Source: Calothrix sp. NIES-4105 (GTDB lineage: Bacteria > Cyanobacteriota > Cyanobacteriia > Cyanobacteriales > Nostocaceae). Taken from it: DNA of 64,000 nt. The stretch spans positions 4,291,614 to 4,355,613 of the forward strand of contig NZ_AP018290.1 in NCBI RefSeq assembly GCF_002368415.1, given 5' to 3'. Position numbers and translations under genes: made by a program. The notes under the pieces are model-generated. The model was not told the DNA's origin. It did no database searches and saw only the letters and a list, made by a program, of their open reading frames with translations. Of this stretch, positions 17,702 to 26,635 are shown one piece after another. How positions within the stretch are numbered: the first letter of the stretch is position 1; every line of letters begins with the position of its first letter.

Positions 17702-18499
17702 ATGTCGTCAATTATACCTTTTGCTGTTGTAACTGGCGCCTCTAATGGCATAGGTTACGAACTTGCTAAACAGTTCGCTCAAAATGGCTTTGATTTACTA
17801 ATTACTGCCACTGGTTCAAGCATAGACGAAGTTGCTTCTGAAATTGCTCAAACCTCTAAGTCCGAAATTCAGACAGTGCAAGCTGACCTTGCAACATACG
17901 AAGGTGTCGAAACACTATATAACAAGATAAAAGAGACTGGCCGACCTGTGGATGCTATCGCTATTAATGCGGGTGTTGGTGTTGGTGGTGAATTTGCGCG
18001 CGAGACTGATTTACAAGACGAACTTAATATTATCAACCTAAACGTTGTTTCGTCCGTCCACCTTGCCAAAAGAGTTGTAAAAGATATGGTCGAACGCGGC
18101 AAAGGTAAAATTCTCTTTACTTCATCGATTGCTGGTATTATGCCAGGACCGTTCGAGGCAGTTTATGCAGCTTCCAAAGCGTTTTTGCAATCTTTCTCAC
18201 TCTCAATACGTAATGAGTTGAAAGATACGGGTGTAACTGTTACTTCCCTTATGCCTGGTCCTACTGATACCAATTTCTTCGACCGTGCGGATATGGAAGA
18301 TACGAAAGCGGCTAAAAGTAAAAAAGATGACCCAGCCGAAGTCGCGAAGCAAGGATTTGAGGCTTTGATGGCTGGCAAAGATAGTGTTATCGCTGGTTCG
18401 CTGATGACGAAAATTCAAGGCGCCGTGTCTCAGGTTCTGCCTGATGGTCTTAAGGCTGAAATGCACCGTCAGTTAACTAAACCTGGTTCGGGTAGTTAA
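17702..18499 (+). CDS. Short-chain dehydrogenase/reductase (SDR)
   Basis: Start at ATG 17702 (MSSIIPFAVVTGASNGIGYE); the TTG at 17681 would add seven residues of no family character. Rossmann motif TGASNGIG at residues 10-17, NAG in the central strand, catalytic Ser in TSSIAG, and YAASK with Tyr and Lys. About 265 aa, a classical SDR using NAD(P)H. Substrate not predictable; its place between P450 genes is consistent with oxidising or reducing their products. Confidence 0.88.
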   Translation: MSSIIPFAVVTGASNGIGYELAKQFAQNGFDLLITATGSSIDEVASEIAQTSKSEIQTVQADLATYEGVETLYNKIKETGRPVDAIAINAGVGVGGEFARETDLQDELNIINLNVVSSVHLAKRVVKDMVERGKGKILFTSSIAGIMPGPFEAVYAASKAFLQSFSLSIRNELKDTGVTVTSLMPGPTDTNFFDRADMEDTKAAKSKKDDPAEVAKQGFEALMAGKDSVIAGSLMTKIQGAVSQVLPDGLKAEMHRQLTKPGSGS

Positions 18500-18800
18500 A
18501 ATTGATCCCCCCAACCCCCCGCGAGTTCGCAGGGCTGTTTCATTCTTAGAAGGAAATTAAATTCAGTTCAATTTTAGTGCATAAGTACCAAATGATTCTA
18601 TCTCTTCCTTTGTGTCCTTTGTGACCTTTGTGGTTTTTATTTAATGAACCACGAAGAACACAAAGAACACAAAGAGTAATAGCCATTTTTCTTTTTAGAA
18701 TGAAACAGCCCTGCCCTTAGTAAGGGGTGGCTCTAAGTACTCTTGTTCCCCCCTTATCAAGGGGGGCTGGGGGGATTTTACATAAGCCTTGTGGGATAAT
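18500..18800. repeat. Nested MITE-like repeat
   Basis: Outer C-rich/G-rich tracts (about 18506-18522 and 18750-18776) enclose arms AGGGCTGTTTCATTCTTAGA (18530-18549) and TTAGAATGAAACAGCCCT (about 18697-18714), a near-perfect inverted repeat. The core holds an inverted pair of CCTTTGTGACCTTTGTGG and CCACGAAGAACACAAAG. It is the same architecture as 749-967 but with different arms. No gene. Confidence 0.65.
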
Positions 18801-18862
18801 CTTGTGGAACAGGCATAGAAAGCCTGTCCCCTATAAGCAAAAAACCCAACAGCAAGCTTAAA

Positions 18863-20212
18863 ATGACTTCTTTAATACAAACTCTTCAATTAATCGTTAA
18901 CCCCACCAAATTTCTAGATAAAAGCGCAGCAAAATACGGCGATACCTTTACAATGCGCGTACTAGGTATAAACTCCCCACCAGTTGTATTTTTTGGTCAT
19001 CCGCAAGCCATATCTGAATGTTTCGCTATTCCAGCACAGAAATTAGACTTTAAAAAAGCAACCCACGTATTTAAACCACTATTCGGCGCCAATTCGATTG
19101 TCCTTCAAGAAGGTCTACAGCACAACCGTCAGCGCAGTTTATTAATGCCACCTTTTCACGGTGATAGGATGAAGTCTTATGGTGAGACTATATATAGTAT
19201 TACTCTAGATGTCACTAAAAATTGGCATGAAGGTCAAATAGTCTCAATGCAGCATGTAATGCCTGATATTACTTTACAGATTATCTTACAAGTAGTATTC
19301 GGGATTAGTCCAGGCGCCAGGTATGAAAAGCTGAAACAACTTCTCAGCGCTTTATTAGATGATATTACTACGCCTTGGTACTCTAGCTTATTTTTCTTTC
19401 CACCTCTGCAAAAAGACTTTGGTGCTTGGAGTCCTTGGGGAAATTATCTCAAGCGTAAGCAAGATATAGATAATCTTGTCTATGCTGAAATTTCTGAAAG
19501 ACGGTTACAACAAGATGATTCGCTCACTGATATTTTAAGCTTATTAATGTCCGCGCGTGATGAAGATGGACAAGTGATGAGTGATGAAGAGTTAAAAGAC
19601 CAGCTTATATCGCTTTTACTTTTAGGTTATGAAACAACTGCTGGTGTTTTACAGTGGTTATTTTATCTCATTCATGCACATTCAGATGTTAAAGATAAGA
19701 TTATTCATGAATTAAAGAGTTTAGGAGAACTAGAACCAAACGAAGTTACCAAGCTGCCGTATCTTTCTGCTGTTTGTCAAGAAACAATGCGACTTCACCC
19801 TATTGCATTAATTTGTACTCCACGCATGACAAAAGAAACAGTAGAAATAAGTGGTGTTGAATATGCAACTGGCACTGTTTTAGTTCCTTGTATTTATTTG
19901 GCACATCATCGTAGTCAAACTTACACAGAACCAGAAAAGTTTAATCCGCAAAGATTTTTAAATCAAAAGTATTCTGCAACTGAATATTTACCGTTTGGAG
20001 GTGGATATCGTGGATGTGTTGGTTCTGCTTTTTCAATGTATGAATTGAAGCTAGTTATGGCTGCAATTTTATCACAATTTGAACTTGAACTTGTTGACAG
20101 GCGCCCAGTTTTACCTGTGCGTCGCGGTATTACTATTGTTCCTTCTTCGGGTGTGCCCATGAAAGTAAAACAAATAAACCCTTGTGGAGCAGGCATCCTT
20201 GCCTGCCCTTGA
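18863..20212 (+). CDS. Cytochrome P450, CYP110-like (third copy)
   Basis: Haem loop FGGGYRGCVG (Cys385) and ExxR QETMR are intact. The I-helix reads LLGYETTAG: Tyr256 replaces the His common in CYP110 while the Glu-Thr pair stays. The usual LPPGPKTP start is missing; in-frame codons upstream (PNSKLK) resemble it, but there is no start codon, so the N-terminus may have been trimmed. The last residues (NPCGAGILACP) are encoded by a dispersed 'GTGGAACAGGC' repeat, and another copy lies just upstream at about 18801-18826. Confidence 0.85.
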   Translation: MTSLIQTLQLIVNPTKFLDKSAAKYGDTFTMRVLGINSPPVVFFGHPQAISECFAIPAQKLDFKKATHVFKPLFGANSIVLQEGLQHNRQRSLLMPPFHGDRMKSYGETIYSITLDVTKNWHEGQIVSMQHVMPDITLQIILQVVFGISPGARYEKLKQLLSALLDDITTPWYSSLFFFPPLQKDFGAWSPWGNYLKRKQDIDNLVYAEISERRLQQDDSLTDILSLLMSARDEDGQVMSDEELKDQLISLLLLGYETTAGVLQWLFYLIHAHSDVKDKIIHELKSLGELEPNEVTKLPYLSAVCQETMRLHPIALICTPRMTKETVEISGVEYATGTVLVPCIYLAHHRSQTYTEPEKFNPQRFLNQKYSATEYLPFGGGYRGCVGSAFSMYELKLVMAAILSQFELELVDRRPVLPVRRGITIVPSSGVPMKVKQINPCGAGILACP

Positions 20213-20256
20213 TATAGAACAGCACAGAACAGGCATCCCTGCCTGTTCCACAAGAC
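20178..20256. repeat. Dispersed CAGGC repeat pair at the P450 stop
   Basis: Two hairpins back to back: GCAGGCATCCTTGCCTGC and GAACAGGCATCCCTGCCTGTTC. The P450 stop codon is inside the first. The second ends CCACAAG, the complement of CTTGTGG in the related hairpin upstream of the same gene (about 18793-18830). Confidence 0.6.
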
Positions 20257-20367
20257 TCTATCAATTGGTAGAATCAATAAAATAATGTATTACCTTCTAA
20301 ATGTAGATTAATTTTAATTTTCTAGCGTCTAGATTTACAGAGTTGACGACACTTTGAGGTAAATGCA

Positions 20368-21129
20368 ATGAAAACTGAACAAAATCTAGAAGGAACGGTA
20401 GTCTCTAAAGCTATTGAAACTACTGTGGGTCTTGCATTTGATAATGTTGATGAAATTGACGTTGATATCCAAACTGATTTGTTGAAACTTCTTAGTGGAC
20501 AAGTCGATGGTATTGGGGTACAAGGACAGGGTTTAGAAGTGCAGGGTGTTCGCATCGAAGAAGTTCAGTTGCAAACCGATAGTGTTTCAGTTAATCCTTT
20601 GAACGCTGTTTTTGGTAAAGTTGAATTTGATAAACCTGTTAATGCTAATGCCCGTCTCGTTTTTACCGAGGATGATTTAAACCATGCTATGAGTTCTAAT
20701 TTGGTTCGTAGTTTGTTACAGAAGGGAGTAGCTGTAGATATTAACGGTGATGTCGTTACTTTTAAACCTCAACTTATCCGTATTCATTTACCTGAACCCA
20801 ACAAAATAAAGTTTGTTGGTAAAATCTTAGTTGAACAAGCAAGCGGCACACGTCCATTCACGTTTCAAGCTGTTGTTTGTCCTCGTACTGAAACCTCACC
20901 AATTATACTTGAAAGCTTTGTGTGTGCTGAAAATGAGGGTATTTCCCTTGATTTTACTACAGGTCTGATCAAGAAAATTAAGGAATTGACAGAGGCGCCT
21001 TATCTGGAAATGGATGGGACTGCTTTTCGTGTTAAGAAGATGGAGGTAGAAAAAGGTACAATGACATTAATGGCACAAGTGCATTTACGCAAAATTCCTT
21101 CGTCTAACAAAGTAGAAACATGCAAATAG
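20368..21129 (+). CDS. DUF2993 (LmeA-like) phospholipid-binding protein
   Basis: 253 aa. Repeated short strands such as VDGIGVQGQGLEVQGVRIEEVQL and VNPLNAVFGKVEFDKPVNANARLVFTEDDL are characteristic of DUF2993, the tubular lipid-binding family that includes mycobacterial LmeA. No signal peptide is visible, as in many cyanobacterial members. The stop overlaps the start of the epimerase gene by 10 bases, so the two are probably co-transcribed. Role inferred: binding or moving lipids. Confidence 0.78.
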   Translation: MKTEQNLEGTVVSKAIETTVGLAFDNVDEIDVDIQTDLLKLLSGQVDGIGVQGQGLEVQGVRIEEVQLQTDSVSVNPLNAVFGKVEFDKPVNANARLVFTEDDLNHAMSSNLVRSLLQKGVAVDINGDVVTFKPQLIRIHLPEPNKIKFVGKILVEQASGTRPFTFQAVVCPRTETSPIILESFVCAENEGISLDFTTGLIKKIKELTEAPYLEMDGTAFRVKKMEVEKGTMTLMAQVHLRKIPSSNKVETCK

Positions 21130-22172
21130 ATGTAAAGTTATTTACCCTGAAAAAACGTTTCCCGCTCAAGATTAGTTATGGGACAACGGCGCAGACGACG
21201 AATGTATGGGTAAAGATTTTACACGATGGTATTGAGGGCTGGGGTGAAGCATCACCATTTAGTGCTGGAGGTGATGCTTTAACTACCGAGATGATTTATT
21301 CTTGTTTACTTGAGGTGGCGCCGACTTTAGCAAAGTTTAGTCCATACGAACGTCACCGGATTGAAAAAGTTTTAATTGAAGCTAATATTATCAGCCCAGT
21401 ACGCGCGGCAATTGATATCGCTTTACACGACTGGTTTGGTAAAAGTGTTGGTTTACCTTTGTGGAAAATATGGGGTTTAGATAGAAGTACTATTGTTTCA
21501 ACTTCTGTAACGATTGGTATAAATACACCAGATGGGGCAAGAGAAAGAGTTAGAAAATGGTTGGAATACGCTGATGTTAGGGTATTGAAAGTAAAACTCG
21601 GTAGTAGTGAAGGTATTGAAGCTGATAAACAAATGTTGCTCGCGGTACGTGATGAGGCGCCTTCTAAAGAGATATTTGTCGATGCAAACGGTGGTTGGAG
21701 TTTAGAAGATGCTGTCACAATGGGGAAGTGGCTGGCAGATTTAAATATTAAGTATATCGAACAACCTTTAGCAAAAGGAAAAGAAGCTTCCTTAGCTCAG
21801 TTGAAAGCAAAACAGCCATTACCTATATTTGTAGATGAAAGCTGTTTTACTAGTCTTGATGTTCCTGACTTGGCAAATAGCATCGATGGTATTAATATCA
21901 AGCTGATGAAGTCGGGTGGGTTAACCGAGGCAATGCGGATGGTACATGTAGCACGCGCGTATGAATTACAAGTGATGTTTGGCTGTTATTCGGATAGCGC
22001 ATTGACAAATACTGCTGCTGCACAATTTTCTCCGCTCGCAGACTATTTAGATTTAGATAGTCATCTTAATCTGATTAATGACCCTTTTTGTGGTGCGGTT
22101 CTACAATCTGGGCGCCTATTTCCTAATGATTTACCAGGTTTGGGGGTACAATATCGTGCGACTAGCGCTTAA
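21120..22172 (+). CDS. dgcA: Dipeptide epimerase, enolase superfamily (DgcA-like)
   Basis: The enolase-superfamily barrel is clear: KVKLGSS with catalytic Lys at about residue 158, metal ligands in FVDANGGW, IEQPL and FVDESC, and the second catalytic Lys in INIKLMKSGG. The pattern is that of L-Ala-D/L-Glu epimerases, which turn over murein-derived dipeptides. The next gene is DUF1611; the epimerase/DUF1611 pair corresponds to DgcA/DgcN described in proteobacterial D-glutamate metabolism. The symbol is given by context, not by alignment. Confidence 0.8.
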   Translation: MQIDVKLFTLKKRFPLKISYGTTAQTTNVWVKILHDGIEGWGEASPFSAGGDALTTEMIYSCLLEVAPTLAKFSPYERHRIEKVLIEANIISPVRAAIDIALHDWFGKSVGLPLWKIWGLDRSTIVSTSVTIGINTPDGARERVRKWLEYADVRVLKVKLGSSEGIEADKQMLLAVRDEAPSKEIFVDANGGWSLEDAVTMGKWLADLNIKYIEQPLAKGKEASLAQLKAKQPLPIFVDESCFTSLDVPDLANSIDGINIKLMKSGGLTEAMRMVHVARAYELQVMFGCYSDSALTNTAAAQFSPLADYLDLDSHLNLINDPFCGAVLQSGRLFPNDLPGLGVQYRATSA

Positions 22173-23196
22173 TCAAAGGGTTGCAATTCTTTTACATGGG
22201 GGACTTGAGGGAAAAAATGGAAAAACTGGGTTGTCGCTCCTGCGATATAGCGAAGCTCCAATAGTTGCCGCTATCGATAAAGAACGTGTGGGTAAGTCGA
22301 TTGTTGAACTAACGGGTATTCAGCGCGATGTACCGATAGTTGGTTCGGTTGCCGAGTCACTTCCATATCAACCTGAAGTTTTGGTAATTGGCATTGCACC
22401 TGAAGGTGGTGCCTTACCCGATGATTATTGGCACGAATTGAAGGATGCTATTAAAGCGGGAATGTCTATAGTTAACGGTTTACATACTCCTTTAGAAAAT
22501 ATTCCTGAACTCAAAGCGCTATTAAAACCAGGTCAGTTAATTTGGGATGTGCGAAAAGAACCTTCTAATTTAGGTATAGCAACTGCACAAGCGCGCAACT
22601 TAACTTGTCGTCGCGTTTTAACTGTAGGTACTGACATGGGTGTAGGTAAAATGTCTACAAGTATTGAATTACATCATGCTTCGAGGTTAAGAGGATGGCG
22701 TTCTAAGTTTTTAGCAACAGGGCAAACTGGGTTAATGCTCGAAGGTGATGGAATACCTTTGGATGCTATACGAGTTGATTATGCAGCAGGCGCCGTTGAA
22801 CAGATGGTACTGCGATATGGAAAAAACTATAATATTTTGCATATCGAAGGACAAGGTTCGCTGTTACATCCAGGTTCGACGGCAACATTACCTTTGATAC
22901 GCGGTTCACAAGCAACACACATGATTCTTGTACATCGTGCAGGACAAACTGAAGTAATTGAAGGTGTACCTATTCCCCCTTTGAGCGAAGTTATTAAGTT
23001 ATACGAGATGGTAGCTTCTGGTGCTGGAGCATTTAAAGGCGCCTCTGTTGTTGGTATTGCTTTGAATACAGCGCTTCTAGATGAAACCACAGCTAAACAA
23101 GAAATAGTTAAAGTGCAAACAGAAACTGGTTTACCTTGTACTGATGTGATTCGTTATGGTGGTGGTAAGTTATTAGATGCCGTCATGCGAAGTTGA
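22156..23196 (+). CDS. dgcN: DUF1611 protein (DgcN-like)
   Basis: The start is most likely GTG at 22156 (MRLALNQRVAILLHGG), giving a 17-base overlap with the epimerase gene; the ATG at 22078 would add 26 unrelated residues. DUF1611 features: an N-terminal Rossmann-like half (PIVAAIDKERVGKSI) and a C-terminal P-loop-like half with GTDMGVGKMSTSIEL and GQTGLM. DgcN of alphaproteobacteria is reported as an N-acyltransferase acting on D-glutamate; the same role here is inferred from the gene pair. Confidence 0.75.
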   Translation: MRLALNQRVAILLHGGLEGKNGKTGLSLLRYSEAPIVAAIDKERVGKSIVELTGIQRDVPIVGSVAESLPYQPEVLVIGIAPEGGALPDDYWHELKDAIKAGMSIVNGLHTPLENIPELKALLKPGQLIWDVRKEPSNLGIATAQARNLTCRRVLTVGTDMGVGKMSTSIELHHASRLRGWRSKFLATGQTGLMLEGDGIPLDAIRVDYAAGAVEQMVLRYGKNYNILHIEGQGSLLHPGSTATLPLIRGSQATHMILVHRAGQTEVIEGVPIPPLSEVIKLYEMVASGAGAFKGASVVGIALNTALLDETTAKQEIVKVQTETGLPCTDVIRYGGGKLLDAVMRS

Positions 23197-23289
23197 GGCT
23201 AAAAATAGCTACATCGCAAGTTAGAGCCAGTAGAACTGTTAATTATTTACAATTGGCTTAAGTACTCAAGATTAAATAGTTGAGTTAAA

Positions 23290-23829
23290 ATGCAGATTTT
23301 TGAATTTTTCAATCGTGTTAAGCGGCGCCATTTGAATTCGCTAGTCGCTTTAGGAGTTAGTGCAGGTGTTTTACTTTTTAGCACTAATGCAAATGCTGCG
23401 GATCAAGTTGTTTTAAAATATGGTCGGTTCCAAGGCACAATTTCTGTCAACGAATTAAGTCAGTTTGTGCAAACTGGTAAAACCACACCTACGCTACTAG
23501 CTTACTTACAAGCATCTGGACAAACCCCAGCTGTTGCTCGCAAAGCATTGACAGCAGGAATAAAAGCCGACCCTGCCTTTTTAGATAGTTTACTATCAAG
23601 TTGGGCAGGGCCTGTTTTGGTAGACCAAATTGGCTCGGTTGTTTATCCTCCTGGAAAACAATTAGACAAACAGGCATTACGTACTGCTTTGAGTGCGTCT
23701 ATAAAGCAAAGTGGTCAAGTAACGCTGCTTGGAGCTATTCGTAACTACCCAACTACTTCTGTTGTACTTAATGGAAATGAGCTTGTCGCTGTTTATGAAC
23801 GTTTAAGCGACCTTGCTAAAATTTTCTAG
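23290..23829 (+). CDS. Stand-alone DUF1400 protein, exported
   Basis: A signal peptide (LVALGVSAGVLLFSTNANAA) is followed by the cyanobacterial DUF1400 domain: VVLKYGRFQGTISVNELSQFV, TGKTTPTLLAYLQAS and LLSSWAGPVLVDQIG. In most cyanobacterial proteins this domain precedes an alpha/beta-hydrolase domain; here the protein ends after DUF1400 (179 aa), so no catalytic part is present. A strong terminator follows, so truncation by a nearby frameshift is unlikely. Function unknown. Confidence 0.75.
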   Translation: MQIFEFFNRVKRRHLNSLVALGVSAGVLLFSTNANAADQVVLKYGRFQGTISVNELSQFVQTGKTTPTLLAYLQASGQTPAVARKALTAGIKADPAFLDSLLSSWAGPVLVDQIGSVVYPPGKQLDKQALRTALSASIKQSGQVTLLGAIRNYPTTSVVLNGNELVAVYERLSDLAKIF

Positions 23830-23882
23830 CTTTTTGTACTGGTTAGGATTAATGCACAAAACAAAAAATAGTTATAACTTTG

Positions 23883-23914
23883 CCCGATATTTGTCATAAA
23901 TATCGGGTTTTTAT
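23883..23914 (+). terminator. Rho-independent terminator
   Basis: CCCGATATTT and AAATATCGGG form a 10-bp stem with a short loop, followed by TTTTTAT. It closes the DUF2993-epimerase-DUF1611-DUF1400 block. Confidence 0.75.
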
Positions 23915-24094
23915 CTATGTAACTACTTATATATACTTAGCTTTAGTCCTAAACTTCATAATTACTAGTATAATTTGTCGTCCAGAATACAATTATCTCC
24001 GTAAAACTTCATGAAAAATAAATAATGCGCGTAAATAAAATCACCCTATTACTCCATATAATAACGGTATGAGATTTTTAGCTTTGATTTTTTT

Positions 24095-24190
24095 ATACCC
24101 ACACTCTTGAAGGGCAGTGGGGCTATACGAGCGTAGACCGAAGGTTTTCTCGAAATGTAACCTGCCGGGAGCAGGCTATAAATAGCCAAG
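24095..24190. repeat. Degenerate copy of the RAYT-end repeat
   Basis: CACTCTTGAAGGGCAGTG and the following GGGGCTATACGAGCG resemble the left end of the 3.6-kb IS200-like element (CACCCTGAAGGGTGGGGCAATACAAGCG). The second hairpin is replaced by CTGCCGGGAGCAGG. The rest of the 23915-24233 interval is AT-rich with no gene seen. Confidence 0.35.
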
Positions 24191-24233
24191 TTTTTAATAT
24201 TATTTTATTTACTCTAAACAGTAGGGAGGTTTT

Positions 24234-25430
24234 ATGCTGACTAGCAATTTTTTATTTTCAATTACTAACATTTTATTAATAATTTCATTATTGCTGGCGT
24301 TGCCAATAGTGGTTTTGTTTGTTGAATGTATGGCGGCACTTTTACCGGAACGCAATTATTCTTTAAAGAATCAAGAGTTGGATGTATGTGTGGTAATACC
24401 TGCTCATAATGAAGCGTTATGTATTGGGTCAACACTGGCATCTATACACCGCACGTCAACTATAAACGAGAAGATATTAGTTGTTGCAGATAATTGTACT
24501 GATAATACAGCTGATATCGCACGCTCTTGTGGCGCCACTGTGATTGAGCGGTGTGATTTACAAAATACAGGTAAAGGATATGCACTCGACTTTGGTTTTA
24601 AATATTTAAAAGCTAATCCACCGGATGTTGTGGTAGTAATTGATGCAGATTGTACTGTCCATTCAGGTACTATAGAACGCTTGGCAGCTATGACAGTAGA
24701 GACAAATCGACCAGTTCAAGCAAAGAATCTACTTAAGGCGCCAGAACACTTTACACCAAGACATGCAGTATCAGTTCTGGCATTTCTCGTCAAAAACTTA
24801 GTTCGTCAGCGCGGATGTTCTAAGTTAGGTGTACCAGCTTCACTCACAGGTACAGGAATGGCTTTTCCTTGGTCTTTGATAACCAAAGTCGGATTTGCAA
24901 GCGGTAATATAGCTGAAGACAAGCAAATAGGATTAGATTTTGCGGTAGCTGGTTATACTCCTATATTTTGTGAAGACGCACTTGTCACAGGATATTTCCC
25001 TAAGCATAAACAAGCAGGAAACTCACAGCGAACACGATGGGTTCACGGACACTTGCAAACCCTGCTCACACAAGTGCCTAAATTATTCTTAGCAGCAATC
25101 AGACAAAAACGATTTGATTTAATAGCCATCGCTTTAGATTTATCAGTTTTACCTGTATCTTTATTAGTGATACTTTGGTTCGTTAGTTTTAGCTTGGCAT
25201 TGTCTATATCAACGCTTTTAGGTATTTGGCTACCAATGTTAATTCTGAGTGTTGAGGGATTATGCATAATTATTGCAATTACAAGCGCATGGTTTAAATT
25301 TGGACGCTCCGCATTACCCACACGTTCACTTCTAACAATACCCTTTTACATGATTTGGAACCTTAGTATTTACTTATCTTTCTTAATAAAACCTCAAAAA
25401 ACTTGGGTACGTACCGAACGCGACAGCTAA
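24234..25430 (+). CDS. Family 2 glycosyltransferase, membrane-bound
   Basis: 398 aa. One N-terminal transmembrane segment, then a GT-A domain: VCVVIPAHNEALCIGSTL, VVADNCTDNTADIA, VVVIDADCTV (DxD-like metal site), and RTRWVHGH, the [QR]xxRW motif of processive enzymes. Several transmembrane helices at the C-terminus (about 285-390). AGGGAGG precedes the ATG. It overlaps or abuts a polysaccharide deacetylase gene, which suggests synthesis and trimming of an amino-sugar polymer or an exopolysaccharide. Confidence 0.85.
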   Translation: MLTSNFLFSITNILLIISLLLALPIVVLFVECMAALLPERNYSLKNQELDVCVVIPAHNEALCIGSTLASIHRTSTINEKILVVADNCTDNTADIARSCGATVIERCDLQNTGKGYALDFGFKYLKANPPDVVVVIDADCTVHSGTIERLAAMTVETNRPVQAKNLLKAPEHFTPRHAVSVLAFLVKNLVRQRGCSKLGVPASLTGTGMAFPWSLITKVGFASGNIAEDKQIGLDFAVAGYTPIFCEDALVTGYFPKHKQAGNSQRTRWVHGHLQTLLTQVPKLFLAAIRQKRFDLIAIALDLSVLPVSLLVILWFVSFSLALSISTLLGIWLPMLILSVEGLCIIIAITSAWFKFGRSALPTRSLLTIPFYMIWNLSIYLSFLIKPQKTWVRTERDS

Positions 25431-25441
25431 AACAACTCAAC

Positions 25442-26134
25442 ATGAAATATCTACTAATTATAATTGCAGTATTATTTTTTACATGTTTAATCTTCGATAA
25501 ACTTGCAAAAACCTCAAAATATCAGTTATTTGGACAATATTTCACAAAGATTAAAACACAAGAACCTGTAGTTGCTTTAACTTATGATGATGGACCCAAC
25601 CCACCATATACTGAACAACTAATAGACGTACTTAACCAACTTGGAGTTAAAGCAACATTCTTTACTATTGGTCAAAATATCGAAGCGCATACCCAAACTA
25701 TCCAAAAACTTATTGCCAACGAGCATGAAATTGGTAATCACTCTTACTCACATCAAAAATTAATTTGGAAAACACCTGCTTTTGTTCGTTCCGAAATAGA
25801 GCGAACTGATGAACTATTGCAAAATCTTGGAGTACAGCAAGAAATTCTATTTCGGGCGCCATATGGATATAAAAGATTCACTTTGCCGTATATTCTGAAT
25901 CAAATGCAGAAGAAGAATATATTATGGAGTGTAGACCCAAAAGATTATAAGGAAGCGAACCCAGAGGTAATTGCTTCGCACGTTATTAGTAATGTGACTC
26001 CAGGCGCCATAATTTTACTGCATGATGGTGGAGAGCCAGGCGCCACTGTTGCAGCAACAGAGATTATAGTGCGTAAGTTACAGACACAGGGGTATAAATT
26101 CCAAACTGTATCGCAAATGCTCAATCAATGCTAA
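25442..26134 (+). CDS. Polysaccharide deacetylase (NodB/CE4 family)
   Basis: Start at ATG 25442 (MKYLLIIIAVLFF), which gives a clean N-terminal anchor; the frame from 25403 overlaps the upstream gene. Catalytic motifs: ALTYDDGP (Asp-Asp), HSYSHQ (metal His pair), RAPYGYKR, and the C-terminal LLHDGG. Removes acetyl groups from N-acetylglucosamine-like polymers or peptidoglycan at the cell surface. It starts 11 bases after the glycosyltransferase stop, so the two are co-transcribed. Confidence 0.88.
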   Translation: MKYLLIIIAVLFFTCLIFDKLAKTSKYQLFGQYFTKIKTQEPVVALTYDDGPNPPYTEQLIDVLNQLGVKATFFTIGQNIEAHTQTIQKLIANEHEIGNHSYSHQKLIWKTPAFVRSEIERTDELLQNLGVQQEILFRAPYGYKRFTLPYILNQMQKKNILWSVDPKDYKEANPEVIASHVISNVTPGAIILLHDGGEPGATVAATEIIVRKLQTQGYKFQTVSQMLNQC

Positions 26135-26197
26135 ACGCAATTGCTCGTAAATAATCTACACTCAAGAAGTGATACCGATTATTTTGATGCTGTAGTT

Positions 26198-26635
26198 ATG
26201 TCATCGATAGAATCATTGCCTCCGTCCTTGGCGAAAATTGTTCAGCGTTTCCAACGTGCGACAGACCAGAAACGACGGTACGAGCAGTTAATCTGGTACG
26301 GTACCAAGCTTAACCCTCTTTCAGAAGCTGATAAGGTACCAGAAAACAAAGTTCCTGGTTGTGTGTCGCAAGTTTTTATTACTGTTGCACGCACCCAGGA
26401 CGGAAAGGTTAAATTTAGCGGTGACTCTGACTCACAGCTAACTAAGGGTTTGGTTGGTTTGTTAATTGAAGGACTCAATGGACTAACCCCTGCAGAAATT
26501 ATTCAACTTACCCCTGACTTTATCCAAGAAACCGGTTTAAACGTTAGCCTCACCCCATCGCGCGCCAATGGTTTCTACAATATTTTCAAAACCATGCAAA
26601 AAAAAGCTTTGGAATCGGAGGTTGACAGTCAATGA
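26198..26635 (+). CDS. sufE: SufE sulfur-acceptor protein
   Basis: Start at ATG 26198 (MSSIESLPPSLAKIVQRF), the usual SufE beginning; the TTG at 26141 is in the intergenic tail. Catalytic Cys is in KVPGCVSQVF. SufE takes persulfide sulfur from the SufS desulfurase for Fe-S cluster assembly. The stop overlaps the next gene by 4 bases (ATGA), so it is translationally coupled to an alpha/beta hydrolase. Confidence 0.88.
   Translation: MSSIESLPPSLAKIVQRFQRATDQKRRYEQLIWYGTKLNPLSEADKVPENKVPGCVSQVFITVARTQDGKVKFSGDSDSQLTKGLVGLLIEGLNGLTPAEIIQLTPDFIQETGLNVSLTPSRANGFYNIFKTMQKKALESEVDSQ

Noticed and set aside
22078-22155. Upstream start for the DUF1611 gene
   Set aside because: It adds 26 residues read out of frame from the epimerase gene; the family start fits GTG 22156.
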